Assembly (NCBI GenBank): GCA_040776905.1
Contig: JAXGZQ010000001.1
Location: 496,001 to 560,000 of the forward strand
Reading direction: 5' to 3'
Length of the DNA stretch: 64,000 nt
Source of the DNA: SLHU01 sp009929975
GTDB lineage: Bacteria > Bacillota > Clostridia > Saccharofermentanales > UBA5734
The notes under the pieces are model-generated. The model worked only from the letters and a program-made list of their open reading frames with translations, did no database searches and was not told where the DNA came from. Of the stretch, positions 63,466 to 64,000 are shown piece after piece; the stretch's first letter is position 1, and every line of letters begins with the position of its first letter. Position numbers and translations under genes: made by a program.

Positions 63466-63647
63466 ATGATCAACTCCTGTCTTTCTTATCGAGTTATCGT
63501 TTCATCTGTTCCATTTTATCATGCGGAGCCGGCCGATTCGTTCTCAATCTGACGACCGTCATCGCTTCATGCTAAAATAGACGAGACTCGTCCGGACTGG
63601 ATCACCTGCCGGACGGTTGATTATGATGAATGGTGAGGCAACCTGTC

Positions 63648-64000
63648 ATGACAGCAGATCGAATTGGTTTTGCTCTTTTGATTCTCGGTGCTCTTTTGGC
63701 CATGGGAAAACTGATCCGCGTCAAAACGCCGGTCTTGCAGAGATTATTCCTGCCCAGTTCACTCGTGGCGGGAATCATCGCGCTCATTTTGGGTCGCGAG
63801 GTCCTGGGACGGGTCAGCGGTTTCAATCTGTTCAGTGAAGATATGATTACCGTCTGGGCCAGTCTGCCCGGTCTGATGATCAACATCGTATTCGCTGCCC
63901 TGTTCATCGGCAAACGCATTCCCTCGTTGCGCAAAGTCTGGCAATTGGCCGGCCCCCAGGTCATGCTGGGCTATACGATTTCATTCGGCCAATACGCGGT
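63648..64000 (+). CDS. GltS-like sodium:glutamate symporter, N-terminal part
   Basis: The frame is open at the window end, giving 117 codons. It has about three membrane spans (GFALLILGALLAMGKLIRVK, LPSSLVAGIIALILG and MINIVFAALFIGKRI), and the phrase LQRLFLPSSLVAG matches the start of GltS-type sodium/glutamate carriers. Start ATG 63648 with GGTGAGG 10 bases upstream. The rest lies off the right edge. Confidence 0.75.
   Translation, partial: MTADRIGFALLILGALLAMGKLIRVKTPVLQRLFLPSSLVAGIIALILGREVLGRVSGFNLFSEDMITVWASLPGLMINIVFAALFIGKRIPSLRKVWQLAGPQVMLGYTISFGQYA

Noticed and set aside
1..64000. CRISPR array, rRNA operon or complete tRNA
   Set aside because: No regularly spaced repeats, no rRNA signature and only a 3' tRNA-Ser fragment were found.

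Overview
The window looks like a chromosomal segment of a low-to-moderate GC Bacillota (Firmicutes), probably a gut- or rumen-type Clostridia relative. Pointers are a class B sortase, a MecA_N-type penicillin-binding lipoprotein, an oppABCDF operon, a separate secD/secF pair, IS256 and ISLre2 elements, AGGAGG-type ribosome binding sites and a sugar-scavenging gene set. I cannot name the species.

Positions 1 to about 16,873 are an accessory, mosaic region. Its genes at 0.8-3.3 kb and 7.6-10.5 kb are visibly AT-rich compared with the backbone. It holds a truncated parA; two consecutive proteins with PD-(D/E)XK nuclease signatures; a three-level nest of IS256-family elements (one IS inside a copy of itself, both inside a different IS256 element); a DarT-DarG DNA ADP-ribosylation toxin-antitoxin pair with a MazF/PemK-like toxin just downstream; a frameshifted tyrosine integrase with an excisionase-like gene; a 5'-truncated IS5-like transposase; and a cargo block of a serine hydrolase, a GH172 (DUF2961) glycosidase and a broken 3' piece of aroE. 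The region ends at the 3' half of a tRNA-Ser gene, which reads as an attachment-site scar.

From 16.9 kb onward the gene content is mostly backbone: a lipoprotein, a methyltransferase and a DUF815 ATPase (17.1-20.4 kb); a diguanylate cyclase; a complete oligopeptide ABC transporter operon (22.2-29.2 kb, minus strand) with an unusually large binding protein; a surface lipoprotein; an intact ISLre2 element with a 9-bp target duplication (31.0-32.5 kb); a penicillin-binding protein, cardiolipin synthase and GH4 glycosidase (32.6-37.7 kb); and a kinase-like/nuclease-like fusion overlapping hpt (37.8-39.3 kb). Convergent to hpt, at 39.3-39.6 kb, is a compact unit with a near-consensus promoter, a perfect terminator and only a 36-codon ORF, a candidate small RNA or small-protein gene. 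Then come nucleoside hydrolase, sortase B, secF, secD and an NlpC/P60 hydrolase (39.7-45.4 kb); a PdxA-like dehydrogenase with an acyltransferase and a zinc-ribbon membrane protein (45.5-48.6 kb); and PHP phosphoesterase, Fe-S aldo/keto reductase, cellobiose-epimerase-like, rRNA/tRNA methyltransferase-like and two MFS genes (48.8-56.2 kb).

The window closes with a five-gene minus-strand operon (56.1-63.5 kb): creatininase-like amidohydrolase, FMN-dependent hydroxy-acid dehydrogenase, mannonate-dehydratase-like enzyme, GH36 alpha-galactosidase and an ADP-ribosylglycohydrolase-fold protein with a C-terminal sandwich domain. A truncated GltS-like symporter begins at the right edge. The main unusual systems are the defence-like cluster on the left, the nested IS structure, the candidate small RNA beside hpt, and the mixed-chemistry operon on the right.
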